Shown: in pieces, positions 54,633-64,000 of the stretch
Numbering within the stretch: the stretch's first letter is position 1
How the letters are laid out: every line of letters begins with the position of its first letter
Origin: Streptomyces sp. AC550_RSS872
Lineage (GTDB): Bacteria > Actinomycetota > Actinomycetes > Streptomycetales > Streptomycetaceae
Length of the DNA: 64,000 bases
NCBI RefSeq assembly: GCF_019049285.1
Contig: NZ_JAGMUL010000023.1
Location: 62,001 to 126,000, forward strand
Reading direction: 5' to 3'
Notes under the pieces: model-generated
Databases searched by the model: none
What the model was told of the DNA's origin: nothing
The model's input: the letters and a program-made list of their open reading frames with translations, nothing else
Translations under genes and position numbers: made by a program

Positions 54633-55522
54633 AACACGTCTTCGAGGGTGTGCCGTTCGACCGAGATCCGGTCCGGCATGACCCCGTGCTGCGCACACCA
54701 CGACGTCACCGTCGCGAGCAGCTGGGGGTCGACCTTGCCGACGACCCGGTACGAGCCCGGCGTCAGCTCCGCGGCCGCGCAGTCGGCGGGCAGGGCCTTC
54801 AGCAGGGACCCCACGTCGAGGCCGGGGCGACCGGTGAAGCGCAGGGTGTTCTCGGCGCCGCCGCGGCACAGCTCCTCGGGGGAGCCCTGGGCGATGACCC
54901 GGCCGGCGTCGATGATCGCGACGTCGTCGGCGAGCTGCTCGGCCTCGTCCATGTGGTGGGTGGTGAGGATCACGGAGACGCCGTCGGAGCGCAGGTCGCG
55001 GATCAGGTCCCAGGTGGCCCGGCGGGCCTGCGGGTCGAGGCCGGCGGTGGGCTCGTCGAGGAACACCAGCTCCGGACGGCCGACCACCGCCATGGCGAGC
55101 GCGAGCCGCTGCTGCTGGCCGCCGGAGAGGCGGCGGTACGTGGTCCGGCCGCAGCTGTCCAGCCCGAGCCGCTCGATGAGGACGTCGACGTCCAGGGGAT
55201 GCGCGTGCAGTTTGGCGACATGGCGCAGCATCTCGTCGGCCCGCGCGCCCGAGTAGACCCCGCCGGACTGGAGCATCACGCCGATCCGGGGCCGCAGCTC
55301 GCCGGACTGTCTCACCGGGTCGAGGCCCAGGACGCGCACCGTGCCGGAGTCCGGCTTCCGGTATCCCTCGCAGCTCTCGACGGTCGTCGTCTTGCCCGCG
55401 CCGTTGGGTCCGAGTACGGCGGTGACACCGGCCCGGGCCACCAGGTCGAGGCCGTTCACCGCGGTTTTGCCGCCGTACCGCTTCACCAGGGCCTGGACCT
55501 GGACCACGGGCTCAGTTCGCAT
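54599..55522 (-). CDS. ABC transporter ATP-binding protein (ABC-2 exporter)
   Basis: A 307-residue DrrA/CcmA-type ATPase: Walker A LGPNGAGKTTTVESCEGYRK, Q-loop MLQSGGVYSGARADEML, signature LSGGQQQRLALAMAV, Walker B LVFLDEPTAGLDPQARR, switch LTTHHMDEAEQLADDV. The final ~75 residues (LPADCAAAELTPGSYRVVGK) form the regulatory domain of the drug-exporter class. It pairs with the ABC-2 permease downstream. The C-terminal residues LELTGKELRS are encoded by the outer of two direct repeats; the ancestral end, LELTGKELRA, is still readable 92 bp downstream. Confidence 0.92.
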   Translation of the reverse strand: MRTEPVVQVQALVKRYGGKTAVNGLDLVARAGVTAVLGPNGAGKTTTVESCEGYRKPDSGTVRVLGLDPVRQSGELRPRIGVMLQSGGVYSGARADEMLRHVAKLHAHPLDVDVLIERLGLDSCGRTTYRRLSGGQQQRLALAMAVVGRPELVFLDEPTAGLDPQARRATWDLIRDLRSDGVSVILTTHHMDEAEQLADDVAIIDAGRVIAQGSPEELCRGGAENTLRFTGRPGLDVGSLLKALPADCAAAELTPGSYRVVGKVDPQLLATVTSWCAQHGVMPDRISVERHTLEDVFLELTGKELRS

Positions 55523-55567
55523 GGCTCCAGAGTCTAGGTACGAGGCGGGTAACCCGAACGGCCGGGT

Positions 55568-56365
55568 TCACCTCTCCTCCGCGCGGGGCCGGTGTATCTC
55601 CAGCCACCGTTCGGCGTAGGCCACCGCGTCCGCCACCGGGAACAGCCGGGCGTCGGCCGCGCCCACCTTCCCGCGGACGACCGGACGGTCCCGCTCGAAG
55701 TCGTGACCCAGCTCGTCGAACCGCTCCGAGGTGATCGACACCTCGGTCACCACCTCCCAGCCCGCGGGCCCCGGCCGCCCCACCTTCACCAGCGGCGCCG
55801 GGATCCGGTACTCGGCGAGATGGAAGCTGGTGCACGCGTCGTAGCCGGCGCCGAGCAGCAGCACACGCGCGTGGAGCGCCTCCAGCCGGGCCAGCGGGCT
55901 GCGCTCACCGAGCCGGCAGTCCAGGGCGTGCCCGTCCAGAACCTCCGCCGCGCGCGGGCCTACGGCGGCGAACGAGGTCTGGGGGTGCGCGCTGCGCCGG
56001 GCGCCGGGCCAGGTCCGTACGGTTTCGGGGATGACGCCGACCCCGCGCGTGGGCGTGACCAGGGGGTCGTACGCGGGCATGGTGGCCCGGATCGGCTCCC
56101 ACCACTCCTCGGGCACGGGCGGATTGCTCCACACCGCCGGGTCGGACAGATCGCCGCTCTGGGTGGGGACGACCAGGGTGCCGTGCGGGCCGAGGGCGTC
56201 GAGCAGACCTCGGACGACCGCGACGGGGCCTCCGCAGACCCAGCCGAGCGAGCTGAGTGACGAGTGCACGAGGAGGGTTTCACCGCTTCGGACGCCCAGG
56301 TCGCGCAGTTGCCCGGCGAGGGTGGCCTGGGTGACAAGAGGGCCGGTGGGAGGCGGTGTGGACAT
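55568..56365 (-). CDS. Aminoglycoside N(3)-acetyltransferase family protein
   Basis: A 265-residue AAC(3)-family protein. Conserved regions: [60 protein letters not shown] and [20 protein letters not shown] ahead of the catalytic-type [30 protein letters not shown] follows. Members acetylate the 3-amino group of aminoglycosides with acetyl-CoA; chromosomal actinomycete copies may have other amines as substrates. ATG 56365 ([16 protein letters not shown]) has a weak ribosome-binding site. It is divergent from the suf operon. Confidence 0.87.
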   Translation of the reverse strand: MSTPPPTGPLVTQATLAGQLRDLGVRSGETLLVHSSLSSLGWVCGGPVAVVRGLLDALGPHGTLVVPTQSGDLSDPAVWSNPPVPEEWWEPIRATMPAYDPLVTPTRGVGVIPETVRTWPGARRSAHPQTSFAAVGPRAAEVLDGHALDCRLGERSPLARLEALHARVLLLGAGYDACTSFHLAEYRIPAPLVKVGRPGPAGWEVVTEVSITSERFDELGHDFERDRPVVRGKVGAADARLFPVADAVAYAERWLEIHRPRAEER

Positions 56366-56406
56366 GTTCCGGGAGTGTTCCGGACGGACCCGCACGGCGC
56401 CACCGA

Positions 56407-56420
56407 TTTGATCGATCAAA
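56407..56420. promoter_or_regulatory. Perfect palindrome TTTGATCGATCAAA upstream of sufR
   Basis: A 14-bp perfect inverted repeat, AT-rich in GC-rich surroundings, in the 161-bp divergent gap between the AAC(3)-like gene and sufR. It could be an operator for either side. No regulator is assigned. Confidence 0.5.
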
Positions 56421-56440
56421 GATCATTTCCGCAGGTCAGA

Positions 56441-56454
56441 TTAGGTATGCCTAA
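56441..56454. promoter_or_regulatory. Iron-box-like palindrome TTAGGTATGCCTAA upstream of sufR
   Basis: TTAGG and CCTAA arms surround TATG. The arms equal the outer half-sites of DtxR/IdeR/DmdR iron boxes (TTAGGTTAG-type, 19 bp), but the whole is only 14 bp, so the half-sites are too close for a classical box. It lies 73 bp before the sufR GTG, in the expected promoter area. It may be a DmdR site variant or the SufR operator itself. Confidence 0.55.
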
Positions 56455-56526
56455 GTGACGCAGGGCACCGTCGAGAGGATCGGGCGCGGCTTGCCTGGCT
56501 TTGAGGAATTACGCAACAATGGCGTT

Positions 56527-57279
56527 GTGAAAAACGTCGGCGAGGCTCGGGAGACCCCCACAGGGGCCCCTCAGGAGGAACTCGCGACCGGGGAGCGCTC
56601 CACGCGCAACCGGGTCGCGCGGTCCATCCTGGACCACGGGCCGTCGACCGTCGCCGAGCTGGCGGGCCGGCTGGGGCTGACCCAGGCCGCCGTCCGCAGG
56701 CACCTGGACGCGCTGGTCGCGGACGATGTCGTGGAGGCCAGGGAACAGCGGGTGTACGGCACGCGCACGCGTGGCCGCCCCGCCAAGGTCTTCGCGCTCA
56801 CCGACTGCGGCCGCGACGCCTTCGACCAGTCGTACGACAAGCTCGCCGCGGACGCCCTGAAGTGGATCGCCGAGCGCGAGGGCGGGAGCGAGGCGGTCGC
56901 CGCCTTCGCCCGGGCCCGGATCGCCGCCCAGGCGAGCGCATACCGCAAGGCGATCGAGGCGGTCAGCCCGGACCAGCGCACCGCAGCCCTGGCCAAGGCC
57001 TTGAGCGTGGACGGGTACGCTGCTACGGCGCGCAGCGCGCCCCTCCCCCAACAGGGCGAGCAGCTCTGCCAGCACCACTGTCCGGTGGCCCATGTCGCGG
57101 AGCAGTTCCCCCAGCTGTGCGAGGCGGAGACGGAAATCTTCGCCGAGCTGCTCGGAACACACGTCCAGCGACTGGCGACCATCGCGCACGGCGACGGCGT
57201 CTGCACGACGTTCATCCCCAAGATTTCCCACACCACCCATAACGCACCTGCAAGCACGGCCGGGAGGAACCCCGCATGA
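56527..57279 (+). CDS. sufR: SufR, iron-sulfur-sensing repressor of the suf operon
   Basis: A 250-residue ArsR/DeoR-like winged-helix regulator that binds an Fe-S cluster and represses suf when clusters are sufficient. [23 protein letters not shown] then [14 protein letters not shown]. Four C-terminal Cys, C181, C185, C198 and C226 (CQHHC ... LC ... GVC), can ligate the cluster. GTG 56527 ([15 protein letters not shown]) was chosen over the long frame from 56455 because conservation begins there. The stop overlaps sufB (ATGA), so the sensor is made with the system it controls. Confidence 0.95.
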   Translation: MKNVGEARETPTGAPQEELATGERSTRNRVARSILDHGPSTVAELAGRLGLTQAAVRRHLDALVADDVVEAREQRVYGTRTRGRPAKVFALTDCGRDAFDQSYDKLAADALKWIAEREGGSEAVAAFARARIAAQASAYRKAIEAVSPDQRTAALAKALSVDGYAATARSAPLPQQGEQLCQHHCPVAHVAEQFPQLCEAETEIFAELLGTHVQRLATIAHGDGVCTTFIPKISHTTHNAPASTAGRNPA

Positions 57280-58700
57280 CTCTCCCCATCGAGGAGACTG
57301 CCCACCCTGAGCTCGAGGGTCTGGGCAAGTACGAGTACGGCTGGGCCGACTCCGACGAAGCCGGCGCCTCTGCGAAGCGTGGTCTGAGCGAGGACGTCGT
57401 CCGTGACATCTCCGCGAAGAAGAACGAGCCGGACTGGATGACCAAGCTCCGTCTCAAGGGTCTGCGGCTGTTCGACAAGAAGCCCATGCCGAACTGGGGC
57501 TCGGACCTCTCCGGCATCGACTTCGACAACATCAAGTACTTCGTGCGTTCCACGGAGAAGCAGGCGGAGTCCTGGGAGGACCTGCCCGAGGACATCAAGA
57601 ACACGTACGACAAGCTCGGCATCCCCGAGGCGGAGAAGCAGCGCCTCGTCGCCGGTGTCGCGGCCCAGTACGAGTCCGAGGTCGTCTACCACCAGATCCG
57701 CGAGGACCTGGAGGAACAGGGCGTCATCTTCCTGGACACCGACACGGCCCTGAAGGAGCACCCGGAGCTCTTCAAGGAGTACTTCGGCACCGTCATCCCG
57801 GTCGGCGACAACAAGTTCGCGTCGCTGAACACCGCCGTGTGGTCGGGCGGCTCCTTCATCTACGTGCCGCCGGGCGTGCACGTCGAGATCCCGCTCCAGG
57901 CCTACTTCCGCATCAACACGGAGAACATGGGCCAGTTCGAGCGGACCCTGATCATCGTCGACGAGGGTGCCTACGTGCACTACGTCGAGGGTTGCACGGC
58001 CCCGATCTACAAGTCGGACTCGCTGCACTCCGCGGTCGTCGAGATCATCGTCAAGAAGAACGCCCGCTGCCGTTACACGACCATCCAGAACTGGTCGAAC
58101 AACGTCTACAACCTGGTCACCAAGCGCGCCGTCGCCTACGAGGGCGCGACCATGGAGTGGATCGACGGCAACATCGGCTCCAAGGTGACGATGAAGTACC
58201 CGGCCGTCTACCTGATGGGCGAGCACGCCAAGGGCGAGACCCTGTCCATCGCCTTCGCCGGCGAGGGGCAGCACCAGGACGCCGGCTCCAAGATGGTCCA
58301 CATGGCGCCGAACACCTCCTCCAACATCGTGTCGAAGTCGGTGGCGCGTGGTGGCGGCCGTACCTCCTACCGCGGTCTGGTCGAGATCGGAGAGGGCGCC
58401 CACGGCTCGAAGTCCAACGTGCTGTGCGACGCGCTGCTCGTCGACACCATCTCCCGCTCCGACACGTACCCCTACGTGGACGTCCGTGAGGACGACGTGT
58501 CCATGGGCCACGAGGCGACCGTCTCCAAGGTCTCCGAGGACCAGCTCTTCTACCTGATGAGCCGCGGTCTGAGCGAGTTCGAGGCGATGGCGATGATCGT
58601 GCGCGGCTTCGTCGAGCCGATCGCCAAGGAGCTGCCCATGGAGTACGCCCTCGAGCTCAACCGGCTGATCGAGTTGCAGATGGAAGGCGCGGTCGGTTAA
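57276..58700 (+). CDS. sufB: Fe-S cluster assembly scaffold SufB
   Basis: A 474-residue right-handed parallel beta-helix scaffold subunit of SufBC2D. Motifs: [60 protein letters not shown] with the Cys equivalent of the persulfide-accepting site, and [20 protein letters not shown]. The C-terminus [20 protein letters not shown] with [16 protein letters not shown] is the SufC-contact region. It follows sufR with a 4-bp overlap. Confidence 0.97.
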   Translation: MTLPIEETAHPELEGLGKYEYGWADSDEAGASAKRGLSEDVVRDISAKKNEPDWMTKLRLKGLRLFDKKPMPNWGSDLSGIDFDNIKYFVRSTEKQAESWEDLPEDIKNTYDKLGIPEAEKQRLVAGVAAQYESEVVYHQIREDLEEQGVIFLDTDTALKEHPELFKEYFGTVIPVGDNKFASLNTAVWSGGSFIYVPPGVHVEIPLQAYFRINTENMGQFERTLIIVDEGAYVHYVEGCTAPIYKSDSLHSAVVEIIVKKNARCRYTTIQNWSNNVYNLVTKRAVAYEGATMEWIDGNIGSKVTMKYPAVYLMGEHAKGETLSIAFAGEGQHQDAGSKMVHMAPNTSSNIVSKSVARGGGRTSYRGLVEIGEGAHGSKSNVLCDALLVDTISRSDTYPYVDVREDDVSMGHEATVSKVSEDQLFYLMSRGLSEFEAMAMIVRGFVEPIAKELPMEYALELNRLIELQMEGAVG

Positions 58701-58762
58701 GGCCGGTCTCCGGACAAGCAGCTAGCGAAATCTGACGCAGGAAAGAGAGCAGACCGACAGCC

Positions 58763-59944
58763 ATGGCTGAGGCTCAGAACATCCCCGTGGGCTCCACCAC
58801 CGCGGGCCAGATCGCGGTGGCCGCCGAGTCGACCGTCGCCACGCGCATGAGCGCGCCCCCGTCCTTCGACGTGGCGGACTTCCCGGTCCCGCACGGCCGC
58901 GAGGAGGAGTGGCGGTTCACCCCGCTGGAGCGCCTGCGCGGGCTGCACGACGGCACCGCCGTCGCCAATGGCACCGGCGTGAAGGTGGACGTCCAGGCCC
59001 CCGAGGGCGTCACCGTCGAGACCGTCGGCCGTGACGACGCCCGCCTCGGCAAGGCGGGCACGCCCGTGGACCGCGTCGCCGCCCAGGCGTACTCGGCGTT
59101 CGAGAAGGCCGGCGTGATCACCGTCCCCAAGGAGACGGTCCTCGCCGAGCCGATCCGCATCGCCGTCCGCGGCGAGGGCGGGGTCGCCTACGGCCACCAG
59201 GTCGTGGAGCTCGGAGCCTTCGCCGAGGCCGTCGTCGTCATCGACCACACCGGTGACGCGGTGCTCGCCGCCAACGTCGACTACATCCTGGGCGACGGCG
59301 CCAAGCTCACCGTCGTCTCCGTCCAGGACTGGGACGACAAGGCCGTGCACGTCGGCCAGCACAACGCGCTGATCGGCCGGGACGCCACCTTCAAGTCGTT
59401 CGTGGTCACCTTCGGCGGCGACCTCGTACGTCTCCACCCGCGCGTCGCCTACGCCGGCACCGGCGGCGAGGCCGAGCTGTTCGGCCTCTACTTCACGGAC
59501 GCCGGCCAGCACCAGGAGCACCGCCTCCTGGTCGACCACAACACCCCGCACTGCAAGTCGAACGTCGCCTACAAGGGCGCGCTCCAGGGCGAGGACGCGC
59601 ACGCGGTGTGGATCGGCGACGTGCTGATCGAGGCCAAGGCCGAGGGCACGGACACGTACGAGATGAACCGCAACCTGGTTCTGACCGACGGCGCCCGCGT
59701 CGACTCCGTGCCGAACCTGGAGATCGAGACCGGCGAGATCGTCGGCGCCGGCCACGCCTCCGCGACCGGACGCTTCGACGACGAGCAGCTCTTCTACCTG
59801 ATGGCCCGCGGCATCCCGGCCGACGAGGCCCGTCGCCTGGTCGTGCGCGGCTTCTTCGCCGAGCTCGTGCAGCAGATCGGCGTGGACGACATCGAAGAGC
59901 GCCTCCTCGTGAAGATCGACGAGGAGCTGGAGGCCACGGTCTGA
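58763..59944 (+). CDS. sufD: Fe-S cluster assembly protein SufD
   Basis: A 393-residue SufB paralogue. It has the N-terminal DFPVPHGREEEWRFTPLERL, the beta-helix core with VSVQDWDDKAVHVGQHNALI, LFGLYFTDAGQHQEHRLLVD and HNTPHCKSNVAYKGALQGED, and the C-terminal ATGRFDDEQLFYLMARGIPA then DEARRLVVRGFF that contacts SufC. GGAAAGAGAG precedes ATG 58763. The stop TGA shares its A with the ATG of the Rieske gene (TGATG). Confidence 0.96.
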   Translation: MAEAQNIPVGSTTAGQIAVAAESTVATRMSAPPSFDVADFPVPHGREEEWRFTPLERLRGLHDGTAVANGTGVKVDVQAPEGVTVETVGRDDARLGKAGTPVDRVAAQAYSAFEKAGVITVPKETVLAEPIRIAVRGEGGVAYGHQVVELGAFAEAVVVIDHTGDAVLAANVDYILGDGAKLTVVSVQDWDDKAVHVGQHNALIGRDATFKSFVVTFGGDLVRLHPRVAYAGTGGEAELFGLYFTDAGQHQEHRLLVDHNTPHCKSNVAYKGALQGEDAHAVWIGDVLIEAKAEGTDTYEMNRNLVLTDGARVDSVPNLEIETGEIVGAGHASATGRFDDEQLFYLMARGIPADEARRLVVRGFFAELVQQIGVDDIEERLLVKIDEELEATV

Positions 59945-60261
59945 TGGCTTTCGTACGCGCCTGCGGGCTGAGCGAGCTGGAGGAGGACACCCCCAAGAGG
60001 GTGGAACTCGACGGCACGCCGGTCTCGGTCGTGCAGACCGAGGGCGAGGTGTTCGCCATCCACGACATCTGCTCCCACGCGAACGTCTCGCTCTCCGAGG
60101 GCGAGGTGGAGGACTGCCAGATCGAGTGCTGGCTGCACGGCTCCAGCTTCGACCTGCGCACCGGCAAGCCGTCCGGCCTACCCGCGACGCGCCCCGTCCC
60201 CGTATACCCCGTAAAGATCGAAGGGGACGACGTTCTCGTCTCCCTCACCCAGGAGTCCTGA
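59944..60261 (+). CDS. Rieske-type [2Fe-2S] ferredoxin of the suf operon
   Basis: A 105-residue NirD/ferredoxin-subunit-like Rieske protein. The cluster is held by the CxH...CxxH pair in HDICSHANVSLSEGEVED and CWLHGSSFDLRTGKPSG. N-terminus MAFVRACGLSELEEDTPKRV. It sits between sufD and sufC with a TGATG overlap to sufD, so it is made in step with the SUF machine and probably supplies electrons for cluster assembly or sulfane reduction. That role is inferred from position. Confidence 0.92.
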   Translation: MAFVRACGLSELEEDTPKRVELDGTPVSVVQTEGEVFAIHDICSHANVSLSEGEVEDCQIECWLHGSSFDLRTGKPSGLPATRPVPVYPVKIEGDDVLVSLTQES

Positions 60262-60268
60262 GGCACCC

Positions 60269-61029
<761 letters not shown>

Positions 61030-61033
<4 letters not shown>

Positions 61034-62286
61034 CACAGCTGCCGGGCCTCCTCGACACCGAGGCGCTCCGCAAGGACTTCCCGATCCTGGACCGCGTCGT
61101 CCACGGCGACAAGAAGCTCGTGTACCTGGACAACGCGGCGACCTCGCAGACGCCGCGCCAGGTGCTCGACGTGCTCTCCGAGTACTACGAGCAGCACAAC
61201 GCCAACGTCCACCGTGGCGTGCACGTCCTCGCCGAGGAGGCCACGGCGCTGTACGAGGGCGCGCGCGACAAGGTCGCGGAGTTCATCAACGCGCCCTCGC
61301 GCGACGAGGTGATCTTCACCAAGAACGCCTCCGAGTCGCTCAACCTCGTGGCCAACATGCTCGGCTGGGCCGACGAGCCCTACCGGGTGGACCACGAGAC
61401 CGAGATCGTCATCACCGAGATGGAGCACCACTCCAACATCGTGCCGTGGCAGCTGCTCGCGCAGCGCACGGGCGCGAAGCTGAAGTGGTTCGGTCTCACC
61501 GACGACGGCCGCCTCGACCTGTCCAACATCGACGAGATCATCACGGAGAAGACGAAGATCGTCTCCTTCGTGCTGGTGTCGAACATCCTGGGCACGCTCA
61601 ACCCGGTCGAGGCGATAGTGCGCCGCGCACAGGAGGTCGGTGCGCTCGTCTGCATCGACGCCTCGCAGGCGGCGCCCCACATGCCGATGGACGTGCAGGC
61701 GCTCCAGGCCGACTTCGTGGCCTTCACCGGCCACAAGATGTGCGGCCCGACCGGCATCGGCGTCCTCTGGGGCCGCCAGGAGCTGCTGGAGGACCTGCCC
61801 CCGTTCCTCGGCGGCGGCGAGATGATCGAGACGGTGTCGATGCACTCGTCGACATACGCCCCGGCGCCGCACAAGTTCGAGGCGGGCACGCCCCCGATCT
61901 CGCAGGCCATCGGCCTGGGCGCGGCGATCGACTACCTCAACTCGATCGGCATGGACAAGATCCTCGCCCATGAGCACGCGCTCACCGAGTACGCGGTGAA
62001 GCGGCTGGGAGAGGTCCCGGACCTCAGGATCATCGGCCCGACCACGGCCGAGGACCGCGGCGCCGCGATCTCCTTCACGCTGGGCGACATCCACCCGCAC
62101 GACGTGGGCCAGGTCCTCGACGAGCAGGGCATCGCGGTCCGGGTCGGCCACCACTGCGCCCGCCCCGTCTGCCTGCGCTACGGAATTCCTGCGACCACGC
62201 GAGCGTCGTTCTATCTGTACTCCACGCCGGCCGAGATCGACGCTCTGGTGGACGGCCTGGAGCACGTACGGAACTTCTTCGGCTGA
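61030..62286 (+). CDS. sufS: Cysteine desulfurase SufS
   Basis: A 418-residue PLP enzyme of group II that supplies sulfur from cysteine. The PLP Lys is in FVAFTGHKMCGPTGIGVLWG; the persulfide-forming Cys is in VRVGHHCARPVCLRYG. The substrate-binding TEMEHHSNIVPWQLLAQRTG and VCIDASQAAPHMPMDVQAL are standard. GTG 61030. Its partner is the SufU encoded 21 bp downstream. Confidence 0.97.
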
Positions 62287-62307
62287 CGGGACGGGACGAG
62301 CGATCGC

Positions 62308-62775
62308 ATGAAGCTGGATTCGATGTACCAGGAAGTCATCCTGGACCACTACAAGAACCCGCACGGGCGGGGCTTGCGGGATGGCGACGCCGAGGTGCAC
62401 CACGTGAACCCGACGTGCGGCGACGAGATCACCCTGCGAGTGAAGTACGACGGCACGAAGATCGAGGACGTCTCGTACGAGGGCCAGGGCTGTTCCATCA
62501 GCCAGGCGAGCGCGTCCGTACTGAACGAACTCCTCGTCGGCAAGGACCTCTCCGACGCGCGGAAGATCCAGGAGACCTTCCTGGAGCTGATGCAGTCCAA
62601 GGGGAAGATCGAGCCGGACGACGCCATGGAGGAGGTCCTGGAGGACGCGGTCGCGTTCGCCGGGGTCTCCAAGTACCCGGCCCGGGTCAAGTGCGCCCTC
62701 CTCAGCTGGATGGCGTGGAAGGACGCGACGGCCCAGGTGCTGGGCGGAGCCGACGCCGAAAGGAAGACGGCATGA
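62308..62775 (+). CDS. sufU: SufU, zinc-dependent sulfur acceptor
   Basis: A 155-residue IscU-like protein of the SufU class: N-terminus LDSMYQEVILDHYKNPHGRG, the three conserved Cys sites HHVNPTCGDEITLRVKYDGT, YEGQGCSISQASASVLNELL and RVKCALLSWMAWKDA, and the ~20-residue insertion between the second and third sites that distinguishes SufU from IscU. It takes persulfide from SufS. The stop overlaps sufT (ATGA). Confidence 0.96.
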   Translation: MKLDSMYQEVILDHYKNPHGRGLRDGDAEVHHVNPTCGDEITLRVKYDGTKIEDVSYEGQGCSISQASASVLNELLVGKDLSDARKIQETFLELMQSKGKIEPDDAMEEVLEDAVAFAGVSKYPARVKCALLSWMAWKDATAQVLGGADAERKTA

Positions 62776-63104
62776 GCGAGACCGTTGAGATGAAGCCGGC
62801 CTCGGAGGAAGAGGTCCGCGAGGCGCTGTACGACGTCGTCGACCCCGAGCTGGGCATCGACGTCGTCAACCTCGGCCTGATCTACGGCATTCACATCGAC
62901 GACGCGAACATCGCGACGCTCGACATGACCCTGACCTCGGCGGCCTGCCCGCTGACGGACGTCATCGAGGACCAGGCCAAGTCCGCCACGGACGGTCTCG
63001 TCAGCGAGCTGCGCATCAACTGGGTGTGGATGCCGCCGTGGGGGCCGGACAAGATCACGGACGACGGCCGCGAGCAGCTTCGGGCGCTCGGGTTCAACGT
63101 CTGA
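62772..63104 (+). CDS. sufT: SufT/DUF59 metal-sulfur cluster assembly factor
   Basis: A 110-residue MIP18/DUF59 protein: EEVREALYDVVDPELGIDVV, NLGLIYGIHIDDANIATLDM and the active LTSAACPLTDVIEDQAKSA with the conserved Cys, ending WVWMPPWGPDKITDDGREQL. SufT helps mature and deliver Fe-S clusters. It is the last gene of sufR-B-D-Rieske-C-S-U-T. A canonical terminator begins ten bases after the stop. Confidence 0.95.
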   Translation: MSETVEMKPASEEEVREALYDVVDPELGIDVVNLGLIYGIHIDDANIATLDMTLTSAACPLTDVIEDQAKSATDGLVSELRINWVWMPPWGPDKITDDGREQLRALGFNV

Positions 63105-63113
63105 GCACGCGTG

Positions 63114-63147
63114 AAAGCGGCGGCACCTTTCCGGGTGCCGCCGCTTT
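63114..63147 (+). terminator. Intrinsic terminator of the suf operon
   Basis: AAAGCGGCGGCACC (63114-63127) pairs perfectly with GGTGCCGCCGCTTT (63134-63147) around a 6-nt loop, ending in CTTTTCT. This is the clearest Rho-independent terminator in the window. It ends the suf operon nine bases past sufT. Confidence 0.93.
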
Positions 63148-63160
63148 TCTGTCCCCGTTC

Positions 63161-63224
63161 CTCCTGTACGCCCTTTCTCCTGTACGGCCTTCCTTCTGTA
63201 CGCCGTTCCATCAGAGCGCCGTTC
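63161..63224 (+). repeat. Four 16-bp tandem repeats
   Basis: Units start at 63161, 63177, 63193 and 63209; the first is CTCCTGTACGCCCTTT, the third CTTCTGTACGCCGTTC and the fourth CATCAGAGCGCCGTTC, the most diverged. They fill most of the gap between the suf terminator and the convergent AbfB-domain gene. No function is apparent. Confidence 0.7.
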
Positions 63225-63235
63225 TCTCTGAGCGC

Positions 63236-64000
63236 TCAGGCCAGCCCGTCCACCAACCGGAACGACGAATCCGCCAGGTACAGAGAGCTGTACTCGAAGC
63301 GTTCGAGGCGGACGACGAAGTTCTTGTGGCGGAGGAAGTAACCGGGGTAGTTGACCGACTCCAGCATGACCGCGCCGGAGTAGGAGGAGCCGCGGGCGCA
63401 GAACGTGGCGTCCCGTCCGAACACAGCAGAGCCGTCGTTCCGTTCGGGGCGCAGGACGAAGCTGCGGTGGCGGAGGTAGCTGCCGTCCTGCGTGACGAAG
63501 GAGTGGCACGAGCGGTCGGCGAGGCCCTCGACCTGCTTGAAGGTGGAGTCCTCGCGGGACTCGGAGCCGCGGACCGGATCCAGGGCCACAGAGTGGCCGC
63601 CCGCATGCCAGTAACGGTCCGGATAGTTGACCGAGCGCACGGATCGCCAGGTGGTGGCCGGCGGCTTCGGGGAGGCGGTCGGTGAACTCGCCTCATCGGG
63701 AGTCGACTTGGACGGCTTCGTCGCGGGTTCGGGGGTGCCGACGTCCTGTTGGCCAGGTGCCCTGGTGCTCGGCTTCTCCGTCGCGAGGCCGCTCTTGCCC
63801 TCCGGGGGAGTCTCCGACGGCGTGGCGAAGGAGATCAGGCCGGGGACCGACGCCGTGTCGTCGGCCGCCGCGGAACGTGGCTCTCCGTCAGGCGCCCTCT
63901 CCGTCACGACGATCGCCGTGGCGCACGCGACGATCGTCGCCACCGCCATCATGCCCGCCAGCCACAGACGGCGCGTTCCCGGCGCCCGCGAGGTGTCCGG
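63236..64000 (-). CDS. AbfB-domain membrane-anchored protein (5' end outside window)
   Basis: The frame is open to base 64000, so the N-terminus is missing (254 residues visible). A membrane segment (RLWLAGMMAVATIVACATAI, around 63910-63970) is followed by a Pro/Ser/Thr-rich extracellular linker of about 70 residues (PGLISFATPSETPPEGKSG to TASPKPPATT). The C-terminal domain carries repeated VNYPDRYWHA, HRSFVLRPE, VNYPGYFLRHKNFVVRLERF and STFKQVEGL/SSFRLVDGL units. These repeats are the beta-trefoil of the arabinofuranosidase-B (AbfB, CBM42-like) sugar-binding domain. It is an anchored sugar-binding protein or the binding part of a regulator; the missing N-terminus (basic, cytoplasmic) would decide. 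Confidence 0.82.
   Translation of the reverse strand, partial: PDTSRAPGTRRLWLAGMMAVATIVACATAIVVTERAPDGEPRSAAADDTASVPGLISFATPSETPPEGKSGLATEKPSTRAPGQQDVGTPEPATKPSKSTPDEASSPTASPKPPATTWRSVRSVNYPDRYWHAGGHSVALDPVRGSESREDSTFKQVEGLADRSCHSFVTQDGSYLRHRSFVLRPERNDGSAVFGRDATFCARGSSYSGAVMLESVNYPGYFLRHKNFVVRLERFEYSSLYLADSSFRLVDGLA

Noticed and set aside
56441..56454. Classical 19-bp DtxR/DmdR iron box
   Set aside because: The arms match but the total dyad is 14 bp, so it is kept only as iron-box-like.

Overview
The window is high-GC DNA with strong third-position G/C bias and frequent GTG starts. It carries whiA, a mycothiol-dependent-enzyme homologue, an RbpA-family RNA polymerase-binding protein, opcA, ctaA/ctaB and a SufR-led suf operon. 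Together these point to the core chromosome of a Streptomyces species or close relative. The order uvrA, uvrC-rapZ-yvcK-whiA, gap-pgk-tpiA-secG, pgi, pgl-opcA-zwf-tal-tkt, ctaB, ctaA, sufR-BD-Rieske-CSU-sufT matches the conserved Streptomyces arrangement as I recall it; no database was consulted.

Layout. 1-4.9 kb: the end of a TerD/FtsK-like protein, then a TerC membrane protein behind a yybP-ykoY-type (Mn2+) riboswitch, a small ABM-like protein, a Ca2+/H+ antiporter and an MHS-type MFS symporter. 4.9-11 kb: an S66 peptidase, type II dehydroquinase, a polar amino-acid ABC operon, a metallo-beta-lactamase-fold hydrolase and a mycothiol-dependent enzyme. 11-17.5 kb: uvrA with a strong terminator, a PfkB sugar kinase coupled to a LacI repressor with a clear operator, and an XRE-like regulator. 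18-24.4 kb: uvrC-rapZ-yvcK-whiA as a translationally coupled string, then the decayed remains of an M14 carboxypeptidase. 24.4-31.6 kb: lower glycolysis (gap, pgk, tpiA), secG, an RbpA-family gene, a multidrug-like MFS gene and pgi.

31.7-42.2 kb is the most accessory-looking part. It holds a PadR-controlled LolD/FtsX-type ABC exporter whose ATPase has a tandem heptapeptide N-terminus. It also holds a sugar-uptake and degradation cassette (two solute-binding proteins, a GH13 glucosidase and two permeases, one with an inserted Ig-like domain). This block sits between pgi and the pentose-phosphate operon, so imported oligosaccharides would feed directly into the flanking central-carbon genes. 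42.2-48.9 kb: pgl-opcA-zwf-tal-tkt, with opcA probably activating Zwf. 49.3-53.7 kb: ctaB and ctaA (heme O/A synthesis) flank a small conserved protein, an amidohydrolase-like protein and a frameshifted nucleotidyltransferase. 53.7-56.4 kb: an ABC-2 exporter whose two genes were separated by a roughly 92-bp insertion or duplication, and an AAC(3)-like acetyltransferase. 56.5-63.1 kb: the complete SUF iron-sulfur cluster operon. The window ends inside an AbfB-domain membrane-anchored protein.

Regulatory signals are the most interesting content. There is a Mn riboswitch. Three PafBC/RecA-NDp-type DNA-damage promoters lie before uvrA, uvrC and, unexpectedly, an MFS transporter. LacI and PadR operators, an AT-rich palindrome before the glucosidase gene, and two palindromes in the sufR promoter region complete the set. 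I found no CRISPR array, prophage, tRNA or intact insertion sequence, and no convincing wholly new system; the novelty lies in small regulatory and structural oddities.
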